NCBI RefSeq assembly: GCF_013266755.1
Contig: NZ_JABRWJ010000020.1
Location: 1-53,870 of the forward strand
Reading direction: 5' to 3'
DNA length: 53,870 bases
From: Pseudaquabacterium terrae
Lineage (GTDB): Bacteria > Pseudomonadota > Gammaproteobacteria > Burkholderiales > Burkholderiaceae_C
In this document: positions 1 to 8,959 of the stretch, piece by piece
How the letters are laid out: the number at the start of each line of letters is the position of its first letter
Numbering within the stretch: the stretch's first letter is position 1
Program-made: the position numbers and the translations under genes
The notes under the pieces: model-generated
Database searches by the model: none
Told to the model about the DNA's origin: nothing
The model's input: the letters and a program-made list of their open reading frames with translations, nothing else

Positions 1-123
1 GCTCGAATGGCCGCGAAACAGGCCAGTTGAGGTCGCTCCGGCGGCACCGACGGGCTGTATGACCTTGCCAACCGGCGTAGCGATGGTGGAACGCGCTTTC
101 ATCGGCGGTAATTCAACGGCCTG
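1..123. repeat. Left terminal inverted repeat (123 bp)
   Basis: Bases 1-123 are the exact reverse complement of 53748-53870. The match breaks at base 124 (T here, C in the other copy), and the next three bases (TAG) agree again. The inner boundary reads CAGGCCGTTGAATT when written outward; ends of the form CAGGCCGTTGAA are common on insertion sequences of GC-rich proteobacteria. One frame is open across the whole repeat and ends in TAG at the boundary, so it may be the end of a longer coding element. It could be an IS end where assembly stopped, or the end of a large transposon-like unit. Confidence 0.9.
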
Positions 124-3099
124 TTAGCGGAGCAGTTTCACCCGCAGGCGCCGCGCCCGTTCGGTAAACGCCTTCTCACCCCCTTCGAGGATGTCGCACA
201 CGACCTTGCGGATCCCGGCATCTTCCAACCCGCCGGCGATGTAGCTGAAGGTCGGCAAGCCGCCGTCCGCTGCAGGGCTGGTGTTCGCCACGATGATTTG
301 ATCGGCGTCGGTGTTGATGACCAGGTTCGCGTTGTGCGTAACCATGATTACCTGTCGCTTGGCCTTCGCCACTACGAACAAGTTGACCAGTTCGTCGAAC
401 ACCGATTTCGGATCGAGGTTCTCTTCGGGCTGGTCAATGATCAGCGGACGGTCGTCGGCGTCGTCGAGCGCGAGGTAGAGCAGCAGTAGGACGATGCCTC
501 TCGTACCCGGCGAGAGTTTGCGGATGTCGACTCCGTCGTAGACGATCTCGTACTGGACCGCAATGTGGTCGGTGCTGAACAGCCACTGCGCGAACCGCTT
601 CAGCCAGTGCCGGAACGCCTCCTGCTCGGTCGGTGCGTACGGAGCATGAGCGAGCAGTTCTTTGTAGTGCGCGGCTACGAAGGCGGACATGGCCCCTTCG
701 ATGTCTTGTGCCGAGCCAGTCTCCCATGCCGGCTGAAGTTCCGCGCGGACGACCTTTTGTAGAGCACCGATCCCGTAGAACGAGCCGGCCTTGCGGCGAT
801 CGATCAACTCTTCTTCCCCTTCGGTGGCCCAGCCGGCAATGTCGGCGACACGTCTGACCTTAACGCTCAGCCGTTTCAACGTGCCACTCATCGCGTCCAG
901 CCGCCGCATCAGCGGCGCATACAACTCGATCAACGCCTCCTGTTCTTTGATCACCGCTGCGAACAGACGACCATAAGCTTCGTCGCGCTCACGCTGTAAA
1001 ACCTTGCGACGTTCGAACGCGCCCTTCGCGTTCTCCAGCCGGGTCTTAAGTGTCTGCAACGCCGCCTTCTCGGTCGAGATCTTCTTGGACAGCGCCGCAT
1101 ACTGGTTCTGCACTGCCTTGTCCGCGCTGATTGACAGCTCCAACCTCGTCATTTCGGCACGCAGCAAGGCGATCGTCGACTGCTTCAGGTCCGCATCCAA
1201 CGGAATCAGCGGGACCTTGGGATCCCCAGGCGCCGGCACGGTGCCGTTGATCTTCGCGATCTCTTTGTCCGCCCAAGCGATGTAACCGGTCAAGGCCGAG
1301 TCGACGTTGCCCTTGTAGACCAACAGAAAGTCGTCCCACTGCTTGGCATCCAGACCGCTGCCATGGTGCCGGGACATAACGTCGCGCAGCATCTCGGGCG
1401 ATTTGGCATTGCGCGTGTTTTTCACCTCGTCCTGCATCGCGACAAAGGTCCTGCGCTGCGCGCCGAAGGCGTTGACCTTGGCCGTCAAAGATGAAGCCGT
1501 TTCCGCCAGTGCCGTGTGACGCTGGACTTGTGCTTCGGTGCCCTTCTTGATCGCGAGTTTGGACTGGTCTGCGATGTAGCCCTTTATCAACTTGTCCTTT
1601 GCGGCCACCTGCGTGGTCAGTGTCTCGACGAGCGCTTCGTTCTCCAGTTCCGTGGCGATGCGATCCGAAATCGCCACGATCGACTCCCCTTCCAGCCGGC
1701 GCGCCTGCTGATAGCGCAGTGTGCGCTGCTCGCGAAGCTCTTCGAAGCTGTAGGCGCCCTCCTGGCCATCCTGCGTGTGCGCCTCGAAGACGACCCGCTC
1801 GATCTCGCGCACGAGTCCCTCCGAGGCTCCCTTCGAAGAACACAGTTCCTCGACGAACTGCTGTGACAGATATCGCGCGCGAGGATAGGCAAGATCGTCG
1901 GCATCCCTGCCGTCGAGTCGAGAGACCGACGTATCGCCGCCGCCCCACGACAAAGCCACGCGCGCATTGCCGACCAGCGGACGCGCCCTGACCAGGAACG
2001 AAGGGCTGATGTTCTCGTCCGCGTTCCACGCGCTCGAGGAGATCGCGTTGCACCCCGCAGCAACCATGTCCGCGAGCGCGGTCTTGCCAGACCCGCGCGC
2101 ACCGATGATCGCGACGAGTCCGGCGTTGAGCGGAATGTCGCTGGTCGTGATCCACGATGCGTCGATGATGCGGACCTGCGAGACGGCCTGCGAAGGCATC
2201 GCGCCCTTGGGCGGTTCGCTGCCAACCCAGGCGCGGCCGTGCGGATCGATGCAAGCCTGGCGCAGCGCATCGAAAGTCAGCGCACCCTTGACCCAGGTGT
2301 AGCGGTCCTCGGCTGGGCGGCCGATGCTCGCGAGATCATGCGCATCGCAGCCGTTGAGGCAGGGTTTGCAGCCGCCATACCTGTCCTGCAGTTGGTCGGC
2401 GGTGACATCCTTCAGGCCAAGCCAGAACTCACGCTGCGACGGACTGCCGGCGAAGATGATGTGCGAGAACTTCTCGATCTCCTGACGGATCGTCTTGTCC
2501 GCAGCCTGCTGCAGTCCCGAGGTGCCGTCGCCCTTCGCGCCTGCGACGGCGATGAGGATGTTGTCTCTCGCCCAAGCGCTCTCTTTGAATGCGCTGCGGA
2601 GCCCGTCGAAGCTGACCCTGAACTGTGTGGCACCGTGCGCCAGCGCCTTCCTGTCGTCCTTGATCGATGCATCCGCCGCCTTGCCCAGCCGGATCAGATC
2701 GGCCTCGGTGCAGTCGTATCGGTCGCTGTGCGCGCCGAAGTGCAGACGCGACAGGAAGCGCTTGATCTCGTTCACGTGATCAGGATCGTCCGGACTCACT
2801 AGGAGGTGGAGATTGACGAACCCTGTCTTGGCCGCAACGTCCAAGCGAAGCTCAATGTTCGGGAAGAGCAACTTGACGTCCGAGAGTCGTCCCTGCTCTC
2901 TGCGGAGTCGAACCGCTTCATACGTGTTCGTTGTGTAGTAGTCGGTGACCCCGAGCGCTTCGATGCGCGGCGCGCAGCCTTCGACGGCCTTCAAGTACGC
3001 CTCCCACGGATCGCCACCGCCGAACTGGTCGTTCAGCAGGGTGCCCGGCCCGTGGATGTGCGGGTCCCAACGATGCCATTGCGAGCCGCGCGTGATCAT
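124..3099 (-). CDS. TrlF-like PHP-domain AAA/ABC ATPase
   Basis: A protein of about 991 residues combining an N-terminal PHP-type metal-dependent phosphoesterase region (DPHIH near residues 12-16) with an SMC/Rad50-like ATPase. The Walker A motif GARGSGKT lies near residue 332, a long charged coiled-coil stretch covers roughly 420-750, an ABC-like signature SPGTRG follows, Walker B with acceptor is PLIIDQPEENLDP near 880, and the H-loop is MVTHN. This architecture matches TrlF-family ATPases, which are often found among defence or DNA-repair genes; its substrate is unknown. I chose the ATG at 3099 because GGAG lies 8 bases upstream. An upstream ATG (3114) and TTG (3120) are in frame but less well placed. 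The stop codon sits directly against the left terminal repeat, so the element boundary lies at the gene's 3' end. Transcription runs toward the repeat. Confidence 0.8.
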   Translation of the reverse strand: MITRGSQWHRWDPHIHGPGTLLNDQFGGGDPWEAYLKAVEGCAPRIEALGVTDYYTTNTYEAVRLRREQGRLSDVKLLFPNIELRLDVAAKTGFVNLHLLVSPDDPDHVNEIKRFLSRLHFGAHSDRYDCTEADLIRLGKAADASIKDDRKALAHGATQFRVSFDGLRSAFKESAWARDNILIAVAGAKGDGTSGLQQAADKTIRQEIEKFSHIIFAGSPSQREFWLGLKDVTADQLQDRYGGCKPCLNGCDAHDLASIGRPAEDRYTWVKGALTFDALRQACIDPHGRAWVGSEPPKGAMPSQAVSQVRIIDASWITTSDIPLNAGLVAIIGARGSGKTALADMVAAGCNAISSSAWNADENISPSFLVRARPLVGNARVALSWGGGDTSVSRLDGRDADDLAYPRARYLSQQFVEELCSSKGASEGLVREIERVVFEAHTQDGQEGAYSFEELREQRTLRYQQARRLEGESIVAISDRIATELENEALVETLTTQVAAKDKLIKGYIADQSKLAIKKGTEAQVQRHTALAETASSLTAKVNAFGAQRRTFVAMQDEVKNTRNAKSPEMLRDVMSRHHGSGLDAKQWDDFLLVYKGNVDSALTGYIAWADKEIAKINGTVPAPGDPKVPLIPLDADLKQSTIALLRAEMTRLELSISADKAVQNQYAALSKKISTEKAALQTLKTRLENAKGAFERRKVLQRERDEAYGRLFAAVIKEQEALIELYAPLMRRLDAMSGTLKRLSVKVRRVADIAGWATEGEEELIDRRKAGSFYGIGALQKVVRAELQPAWETGSAQDIEGAMSAFVAAHYKELLAHAPYAPTEQEAFRHWLKRFAQWLFSTDHIAVQYEIVYDGVDIRKLSPGTRGIVLLLLYLALDDADDRPLIIDQPEENLDPKSVFDELVNLFVVAKAKRQVIMVTHNANLVINTDADQIIVANTSPAADGGLPTFSYIAGGLEDAGIRKVVCDILEGGEKAFTERARRLRVKLLR

Positions 3100-3316
3100 C
3101 TGCACATCTCCCATAGACAAGCGGCGACGTTCCGCTTGCTCGTGCTGAGTTGCCCAAGCTGGCTCACGGTGCCGGACGCGGTCTGGACGCGTTCGCGCAA
3201 TTCAATCACAGCCAAAGAGGCTGCGAATGAACAGCCACTGCAACCGATGCCAAGCCGTCGGCCGGCTCATCGGATCGGGGTAAACCCGTCCTCAATCTTG
3301 ATGAAGGAGCAAGGCC

Positions 3317-3493
3317 GTGAAACGCCGTGCCTCGCCCAAATATTCGTCCCTGGGGGTCTCGTCGAAAGACCGGAAGAACTGCTTTCCTCAGGCCGAATGG
3401 GTTCCCCAGCTCGAATGGCCTGTCCGGATCGACGAGGTTCGGCTCTATGGGAATCCTGCGGTCAGATGCCCGATGGCGGCCTTCGCAGGTTGA
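3317..3493 (+). CDS. Small hypothetical ORF, possibly a mobile-element relic
   Basis: A 58-codon frame with a GTG start and a well-spaced AAGGAG site about 8 bases upstream. The product is basic and aromatic, without a signal peptide or membrane segment, and ends in ...AVRCPMAAFAG. I do not recognise it. It contains the segment QLEWP, and its DNA shares the 12-base string GCTCGAATGGCC (3409-3420) with the start of the terminal repeat, where the same frame also reads LEWP. It may be a decayed relative of the element that supplied the repeats. The rest of 3100-3664 shows no convincing gene. Confidence 0.3.
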   Translation: MKRRASPKYSSLGVSSKDRKNCFPQAEWVPQLEWPVRIDEVRLYGNPAVRCPMAAFAG

Positions 3494-3629
3494 AACAATA
3501 AACGATGTCATTGGGCTATCGGGCCTCCTGAACTACGTCAACACGGTCGACCAAGCCTACCTGGACAAGCTTCGTCGCAAGTTCGGCGCCGCAGTGGTCG
3601 ACCTGTTCATCCACAGATCCTTCGGCTGA
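3494..3629 (+). pseudogene. Coding-like C-terminal fragment, unknown family
   Basis: An open stretch that reads like the end of a protein (LNYVNTVDQAYLDKLRRKFG, then VVDLFIHRSFG and TGA) but has no start codon or ribosome-binding site of its own. It is probably a relic left by rearrangement next to the small ORF upstream. The family is not recognised. An alternative is chance openness in GC-rich DNA, although the composition looks protein-like. Confidence 0.25.
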
Positions 3630-3664
3630 AGCATGCAGTTCACCGTGGTGGGGTTTGTGTCCTC

Positions 3665-4573
3665 TCACCGTCGACCGGCAGGCCCGTACGGCGCGAACAC
3701 TTCCACCGTCCAGTCGACAAAGGCTCGCAGCTTGGCACTCACGTGCCGACTCGACGGATACGCAACTGACACGGGCATCGGCGGAGGTTCCCAGCCGGCC
3801 AGTATCTCGACCAGCGCGCCGCTCTCGACGTGTGGCTGCGCCATGAAGGCAAAGGTCTGTGCCACGCCGAGCCCGGTCAACAGCGCCGTCAGGTGGGCCG
3901 TGCTTTCGTTGACCGCGATGACTGCGTGCCCGTTGATCTCGATGCGCTCGCCGTCGCGCTCGTAGAACGGCGGAATGTCGCGACCCGTGCGCGACGAGAA
4001 ATAGCTCACTACCCGGTGCCCGTCGAAGAGATCGGCCGGCGTCGCGGGCACACCGTGGCGCTTCAGGTAATCGGGCGTCGCGCAGGTCATGTAGCGCATC
4101 TGTGCGACGCGGCGCGCCACCAGCGACGGGTCGCTCAGCTCCCCCCCGCGCAGTACGCAATCCACTCCCTCGCCAATCAGGTGGACCGGCCGGTCGCCAA
4201 CGCCGAGCTCCAGCAGGATGTGCGGGTAGCGCGCCAGGAATTCCGGAAGTCTGGGAATCAGGATTCGGTTGGCCAATGACGAACCGACGTCCACACGCAG
4301 ACGGCCCCTGGTCTGTGCATTCGTGACATCGGCTTCTATGTCGTCAATCTCGGTCAGAACCCGAGAGATGCGCTCGTAGTAGGCCGCCCCTTCGGGCGTC
4401 ACCGTCACACGCCGCGTCGTGCGCTGCAGCAGCTTCACACGCAAGTGGCCTTCCAGTTGCTGGACCATCTTCGTCACGCTCGGCTTAGGCATCTGCAGCA
4501 GGTCGGCCGCTCGGGTGAAGGTGCCAGCTTCGACGACTCGGGCGAACACGCGCATGGCTGTGATCTGGTCCAT
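3665..4573 (-). CDS. LysR-family transcriptional regulator
   Basis: 302 residues, the usual length for LysR regulators. The N-terminal winged helix-turn-helix (about residues 1-60, with AGTFTRAADLLQMPKPSVTKMVQQLE-type pattern) is followed by a LysR substrate-binding domain (about 90-295) that would sense a small effector. The gene is transcribed away from the Ohr-like peroxidase gene at 4698 and shares a 124-base intergenic region with it. That is the classic arrangement for a regulator controlling its divergent neighbour, here Ohr and the following SDR. The effector cannot be read from sequence; a peroxide or an electrophilic compound is plausible from the targets. A 9-2-9 palindrome in the shared intergenic region is a candidate operator. 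Confidence 0.9.
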   Translation of the reverse strand: MDQITAMRVFARVVEAGTFTRAADLLQMPKPSVTKMVQQLEGHLRVKLLQRTTRRVTVTPEGAAYYERISRVLTEIDDIEADVTNAQTRGRLRVDVGSSLANRILIPRLPEFLARYPHILLELGVGDRPVHLIGEGVDCVLRGGELSDPSLVARRVAQMRYMTCATPDYLKRHGVPATPADLFDGHRVVSYFSSRTGRDIPPFYERDGERIEINGHAVIAVNESTAHLTALLTGLGVAQTFAFMAQPHVESGALVEILAGWEPPPMPVSVAYPSSRHVSAKLRAFVDWTVEVFAPYGPAGRR

Positions 4574-4655
4574 CGCCGGATTATTAGCGAAGCGGAAACA
4601 AAGTTGTCCCGCTCACCGTCTTGGTTGGCGCAGGCTGCGATCCCACACTTCGTTC

Positions 4656-4675
4656 CGTCGCCAAACTTGGCGACG
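4656..4675. promoter_or_regulatory. Palindromic operator candidate upstream of ohr-like gene
   Basis: CGTCGCCAA, two spacer bases AC, then TTGGCGACG: a perfect 9-2-9 inverted repeat. It lies between divergent lysR and the Ohr-like gene, about 22 bases before the latter's ATG and just upstream of its ribosome-binding site (GAAAGGA). Its position in the 5' leader suits a repressor operator. It does not show the T-N11-A spacing of a canonical LysR box, so another regulator such as a MarR/OhrR-type protein is possible. Confidence 0.5.
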
Positions 4676-4697
4676 CACCCCACCGAAAGGAATCGAC

Positions 4698-5168
4698 ATG
4701 ACCACGACCAAGATCCAAACCGTGCTGATGACAGGCAAGACCCACACGACGGCCAGCCACCGTGAAGGCGCACCGCGCGGCGTAGAGCGCGTCGACATCA
4801 GGATGTCGATTCCGGGCAAGGCCGAGAACGAGATCGTGCTCGAGGCGATCCAGTTGCATCCGACCGCTGAGCAGTTGTTTGCCGGAGCTTGGTCCGCCTG
4901 CTACACCGGCGCACTTGGCTACGCGGCCAAGGCGAAGAAGGTGGCCCTGCCCTCCGACATGTCGGTCGACATCGAAGTCGACCTCGGCCAGACCGGGGGC
5001 GCGTACTTCATTCAAGCCCGGATCGATGTGCACATGCCCGGCGTCGCACCCGACATGGCACAAGCCATCGCGCATGCAGCTCATGCGATGTGCCCTTACT
5101 CGAAGGCCGTTCACGGCAACATCGACGTCGTCACCAACGTCCATGCCGCTGAAGCGCTCGCCGCGTAA
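4698..5168 (+). CDS. ohr: Ohr/OsmC-family organic hydroperoxide resistance protein
   Basis: 156 residues with the two OsmC/Ohr redox cysteines: Cys68 in FAGAWSACYTG and Cys132 in HAMCPYSK. Ohr proteins are cytoplasmic thiol peroxidases that reduce organic hydroperoxides and are recycled by lipoylated proteins. The ATG at 4698 follows GAAAGGA at good spacing; earlier in-frame codons lie in the lysR upstream region and are unlikely to be used. A 21-base gap separates it from the SDR gene, so the two probably form one transcript controlled by the divergent LysR and the palindrome before this start. The length and both cysteines favour Ohr over OsmC. Assignment of the symbol is by family, not by orthology. 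Confidence 0.85.
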   Translation: MTTTKIQTVLMTGKTHTTASHREGAPRGVERVDIRMSIPGKAENEIVLEAIQLHPTAEQLFAGAWSACYTGALGYAAKAKKVALPSDMSVDIEVDLGQTGGAYFIQARIDVHMPGVAPDMAQAIAHAAHAMCPYSKAVHGNIDVVTNVHAAEALAA

Positions 5169-5189
5169 CTCAACTTCTGGGAGAACAGC

Positions 5190-5939
5190 ATGTCCAAGCC
5201 CCTTGCCGACAAGGTCGCCCTCGTCACTGGCGGCTCACGCGGCATCGGCGCTGCCATCGCGCGCCGCCTGGCGCAAGACGGCGCCGACGTCGCCATCAGC
5301 TATTCGGCCTCGGCCGCCAGCGCCGAGGCGCTGGTCGAGGAACTGAAAGGTCTGGGCGTGCGCGCCGCAGCTTTTCAGGCGGACCAAGCCGAGCCGACAC
5401 AGGCCGAGGCGCTGGTGAACAACGCCGCTCGCCACTTCGGTAAGCTCGACATCCTCGTCAACAACGCCGGCGTGTTCGTGGTCGGCCAAGTCGGTGCGCC
5501 CGACATCGACGTGGCCGCGCTGGAGCGCCAGTTCGCCATCAACGTCGGCGGCGTGGCCGCTTCCGTGCGCGCGGCGGTGCCGCTCATCAGCGACCACGGC
5601 CGCATCATCTCGATCGGCTCCGGCGCCGCCGATCGCTCGCCCTGGCCAGGTGTGGCCGACTACTCGGCAACGAAGGCAGCGGTGTCCGCCTACACGCGCG
5701 GCTGGGCGCGCGACCTCGCCCCGCGCGGCATCACTGTCAACACCGTGCAGCCAGGCTCGATCGATACGGAGATGAACCCGCAGGAGGGCGACTTCGCGGC
5801 CACGCAGAAGGCCGCCATCCCCCTCAATCGCTATGGCAGGCCCGAAGAGATCGCGGCGGCGGTGGCCTTCCTCGCAGGCCCCGACGCCGCCTTCATCACG
5901 GGCATTTCGCTCGACGTTGACGGAGGCGCTGCGGCGTGA
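5190..5939 (+). CDS. SDR-family NAD(P)-dependent oxidoreductase
   Basis: 249 residues with all hallmarks of a classical short-chain dehydrogenase/reductase. The Rossmann glycine motif TGGSRGIG is at residues 13-20, NNAG follows in the middle, and the catalytic YSATK is at Tyr158/Lys162. The C-terminal segment ITGISLDVDGG is typical of the FabG-like subgroup. A purine-rich site (GGGAGAA) precedes the ATG. It follows the Ohr gene at 21 bases and likely shares its promoter and LysR control. The substrate cannot be assigned; 3-ketoacyl or small keto compounds are typical of the subgroup. Confidence 0.9.
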   Translation: MSKPLADKVALVTGGSRGIGAAIARRLAQDGADVAISYSASAASAEALVEELKGLGVRAAAFQADQAEPTQAEALVNNAARHFGKLDILVNNAGVFVVGQVGAPDIDVAALERQFAINVGGVAASVRAAVPLISDHGRIISIGSGAADRSPWPGVADYSATKAAVSAYTRGWARDLAPRGITVNTVQPGSIDTEMNPQEGDFAATQKAAIPLNRYGRPEEIAAAVAFLAGPDAAFITGISLDVDGGAAA

Positions 5940-5956
5940 TTGCCAAGCTCGGCAAT
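5939..5956 (+). terminator. Short hairpin directly after the SDR stop codon
   Basis: ATTGCC, loop AAGCTC, GGCAAT: a 6-6-6 inverted repeat overlapping the last base of the TGA stop. There is no clear T run, so it would be a weak intrinsic terminator at best, or an mRNA 3' stabiliser. Confidence 0.3.
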
Positions 5957-6626
5957 TGCAGGATGAGAAGTTGGATTTCGCAGCTGGATGAACGGGCCTT
6001 CGCCTGATCCAAAGCGTCGACGCCTGGCTTCTGAAGTGAACCTGGCAGCCGCCAAGTGGTGTCGCGAGAGTCGGCTTGCGTAGGAGCGCACGGTCGGCGA
6101 TCAACGCCGACCAGCTGCATTCAGCCGAAACGTCCATGACATGCGGCTGTGGTCATCTTGCTGTCGCTCGACGCGTCGAGTCCACTGTCAGGAACTGGGG
6201 CCGCTCCCGGAGGCCGCGAGCGGCTGCTTCCTGGGTGCGAAACGCGAAAGGCCGGGGGTCTGGCCGTCGGGCAGGTTGGAGAAGCTCGACGGGCGGGTGT
6301 GGGTCGGCAGCGCGAATTCAGGTCGGAGAAGACCAGTCAGCGGAACGGTGCTGCGGGTCATTCGTCAGGTCTACGATCGCTGTACCGCCTACCGCTGACC
6401 TTCGTCCCGTTCGCGGTCGCCGAGCTCGGCGACTGCTTGATTCCAGATAGCGTGAGTTCGGCCTTCGCGCCCGAGTGACCGACAACGCTGCGAAGCGGCC
6501 GAGCGGCCGACCGAGCCACTGCCCCTCGTGCCCCGCGTCCGAAGAGATCGCTCGGTTCACGGTCGCGCGGGTGAGCCGGACGTCAGGGTGTTCGCGGTGG
6601 CTGGCTGGGCCCCTGGAGCGATCTCC
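5957..6626. other. Intergenic region without a supported gene
   Basis: About 670 bases between the SDR gene and the convergent small secreted-protein gene. Several frames are open because of high GC, but none combines a start signal with protein-like composition. No IS end, tRNA or strong promoter was recognised. Confidence 0.5.
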
Positions 6627-6950
6627 TCACCGAAAGGTCAGATCGCCAGGTGTGTAGAGCAATCCGCGCTCGCTCAGACTCCGATGGCTCTGCCCGCCAG
6701 TGCGGCACAGGTCGCCGACAAACCCCTGCCGTCTCGGATTGCCCGCGTAGCCCCAGGCACCGGTTGCTGCGTCGAGCCAGTAGCTGCCGCTAGGGATGAA
6801 GGTGCACTGCATCCGGTCCAGGACGAGCATCTGCTGCGGGTTCATGAGTTGGCCGTTGACGAAGACCTTGCGCTGAGCTTGCACAGCACCGGCGGCGAGC
6901 ATCAGGCCAGCCGCGAACACTGCCGTGGTCACGATCCGAGTGAACGTCAT
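6627..6950 (-). CDS. Small secreted protein with signal peptide, unknown function
   Basis: 107 residues starting at an ATG preceded by GGAG (GGAGATCGGC-ATG). The N-terminus is a clear Sec signal peptide: a short basic start, a hydrophobic core around residues 6-18 and a cleavage-like AVQA-Q. The mature part has two cysteines that could form a disulfide, and a KVFVNGQLM segment near its start. I do not recognise a named family. A start further upstream would add 37 residues without its own ribosome-binding site and would bury the signal peptide, so it is disfavoured. It lies 137 bases downstream of the M48 peptidase gene on the same strand, and the two may be co-transcribed periplasmic proteins. 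Confidence 0.65.
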   Translation of the reverse strand: MTFTRIVTTAVFAAGLMLAAGAVQAQRKVFVNGQLMNPQQMLVLDRMQCTFIPSGSYWLDAATGAWGYAGNPRRQGFVGDLCRTGGQSHRSLSERGLLYTPGDLTFR

Positions 6951-7087
6951 GCCGATCTCCGGAAAGGCCTTGAACATGAGTTGCAGGGATGAAGCGTTGA
7001 GGTGCATGCCACTGCGTACGCGTCGTGCAGCGCCAGCAGCGCGAGTACCCCCCGGCGCCACCGTCGGTCCGTTGTTCCCGGTGCGGC

Positions 7088-7828
7088 TCAGCCCAGTTGA
7101 TTGCGCATGCGCTGCGCGCGATCGCGCGGCGCTGGGTGGGTGGACAGCCAGTTCGAGCCGCCGCCGGACAGCTTGCCCAACTTTTCGAGGGCCGTAACGG
7201 CCGCGCGGCGGTCGTACTGGCGGCGCGAGAGGAACTGCATCGCGTAGTCGTCCGCTTCATTCTCGTTGCCTTGCGAATGCTGTGCGCGAACTACCTTCAC
7301 GAAGAGCTCACCGAGCTCCGACTGGGCCAGTGCTCCCGCCTTGCCGCCGGCAGCCGCAGCGGCTTGCTGCAGGGCGCCCGAACTCAGCGCGAGCTGCATG
7401 CGCTTGCGCGAGTGACCGGCCTGCACATGGCCGATCTCGTGGCCGATGACGTACCGGACCTCGTCGTCGGTCATCATGTCCATCAGGCCGCTGTAGAAGC
7501 GGATCGAGCCGTCGGCGGTGGCGAAGGCGTTGACGTCCTTGGTCAGGTAGACCTTGTAGTTGAGGTCCAGGCCCTGGTCATCGCGGCACTGTCGGGTCAG
7601 TGCGGCGAGGCGGCGGGCATACGGGTCGTTCGCGGGCGCGATCGGCGCGCGCGCGTCCATTTGCTCGACCATGCGGCGCGACTGTGCACGCATCTCGTCG
7701 TCGGTGATGCTGTTGGCGCTGACGAGGCCCTGGGCGGCGCCCAACGCCTTGCCCAGATCGAAAGCAAAGCATTGCGGCGCCAGAGCGGCAGCCGGCAGCA
7801 GCAACAGGGATTGGCGGCGTGTGATCAT
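7088..7828 (-). CDS. M48-family metallopeptidase, exported
   Basis: 246 residues. A twin-arginine-like start (MITRRQSLLLLP) leads into a signal sequence ending near QCFA, so the protein is probably exported. The zinc-binding HEIGH motif lies in VIGHEIGHVQAGH, followed by the downstream GNENEADDYAM, which supplies the third zinc ligand. This matches the M48 (HtpX/LoiP/BepA-like) peptidases that act on periplasmic or envelope substrates. The ATG at 7828 gives the signal peptide; the longer open frame upstream has no ribosome-binding site. No TPR repeats follow the catalytic domain, so it is of the short LoiP/YggG-like type rather than BepA. Confidence 0.85.
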   Translation of the reverse strand: MITRRQSLLLLPAAALAPQCFAFDLGKALGAAQGLVSANSITDDEMRAQSRRMVEQMDARAPIAPANDPYARRLAALTRQCRDDQGLDLNYKVYLTKDVNAFATADGSIRFYSGLMDMMTDDEVRYVIGHEIGHVQAGHSRKRMQLALSSGALQQAAAAAGGKAGALAQSELGELFVKVVRAQHSQGNENEADDYAMQFLSRRQYDRRAAVTALEKLGKLSGGGSNWLSTHPAPRDRAQRMRNQLG

Positions 7829-8602
7829 CGTGCAACTCCGAAGGTGCTTTTGCGACGTTCGTCCGGCGGGGCATCTGGCCGGTTGCAAGCGCCTCAAACG
7901 TGACTCTGCCAAGCAGTTCGTGGCAGCGTCCGATGAACCACCGGCTTGGCCGCCCGATGCCCACAGGCGCAACAATGCGCCGTGCTGCCGAGGGCGCGGG
8001 AGTGGCTCAAGTCATGTCCGGCCGCGGCACACGCGTCGGCATGTCCACGGAACGCGCGGAGCGGCATTCCTTCACGATTTGCCGCACGTCCGGACTGCGG
8101 CGGTTCTGTTAAATCGGATGTGACCAGGCGCACAGGGCGTAAAGCCACTGGAGCGCACACGAGAACAGAGCAGCGCGTCAGCTCTCGCTGTACAACTGAC
8201 GATCGTTGCATCGTCAAAGTTGATCAACTGCCCGCGACCGCCCATGAGTCGCCGCCTGCGATCGTCACCCATCCAGCAGTCCCCCCGCACTCGAGGCCGC
8301 TGCCCCGGCCTTCACCCATGGCGCCAGTTGCTAGTCGTGGCCAAAATGCCTGCGTGCCACGTCGCCCCTGACTCACTGGACCATCACCGCCGATACAGCC
8401 TGGTCGCGGCCCTGCACCTTTTCAAATGATCGTCTTCCCGGGCGCTGTGTTTCCTCGTTCGCGCTCCAGCCCTCCTGGCAGGATCGCCCTTGGCCGCCAC
8501 GCGACAAGTGCGGCCACAGCGCAAGTGACGAGAGCTGGGATTGTTTGTCTCTGCCGATGCACGCGCCTGGGCTTGACCGTTCCAATCGTTCGCAAAGAAG
8601 GG
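7829..8602. other. Intergenic region between divergent genes
   Basis: About 770 bases separate the M48 peptidase gene (minus) from the small exported protein (plus). It must carry both promoters, but I could not pick a convincing -35/-10 pair. Open frames here look like GC-driven chance. No repeat or RNA gene was recognised. Confidence 0.5.
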
Positions 8603-8944
8603 ATGAATGTGCTCTCCTGCAAGTTGATTTCCGTCCTGCTGGCCGCGCTGCTGGCTGCCCCGCTCAGCTGGGCCACTCCGCCGGTTCCTGAAGGCACGAG
8701 GATGCGCGTGATGGATGCCGGCCTCGGCACGCGCGATTGGCTGGAAGGGCGCCTGAAAGCGGGTGCCGACAGCTGCATGATGGTCTTCCTGGACCGGCCA
8801 TCCGCCAGCGGACACACCGCCGTCTCGGTCGCGGGCGCGCGGCAGGTCCAGATGTTCCAGAGCGGCCAGTGGGTGCCGGCTCCCGTTGGGGCCATCAACG
8901 CCGCGCAGCCCCGTGAGTGCCGCGGCGGCGGCGACAACGGCTGA
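8603..8944 (+). CDS. Small exported hypothetical protein
   Basis: 113 residues beginning with a signal peptide (hydrophobic core LISVLLAALLAA, cleavage near SWA-T). The mature part has no recognised domain; two cysteines remain, one near the glycine-rich C-terminus RECRGGGDNG. AAGAAGGG lies immediately before the ATG, so a start at the GTG two codons later (8609), with better spacing, is an alternative that leaves the signal peptide intact. The following ORF begins 15 bases downstream in another frame and shows the strand-rich pattern expected of a periplasmic domain. The two could be halves of one ancestral exported protein. Confidence 0.5.
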   Translation: MNVLSCKLISVLLAALLAAPLSWATPPVPEGTRMRVMDAGLGTRDWLEGRLKAGADSCMMVFLDRPSASGHTAVSVAGARQVQMFQSGQWVPAPVGAINAAQPRECRGGGDNG

Positions 8945-8959
8945 TCGGGCGCCTCCATC

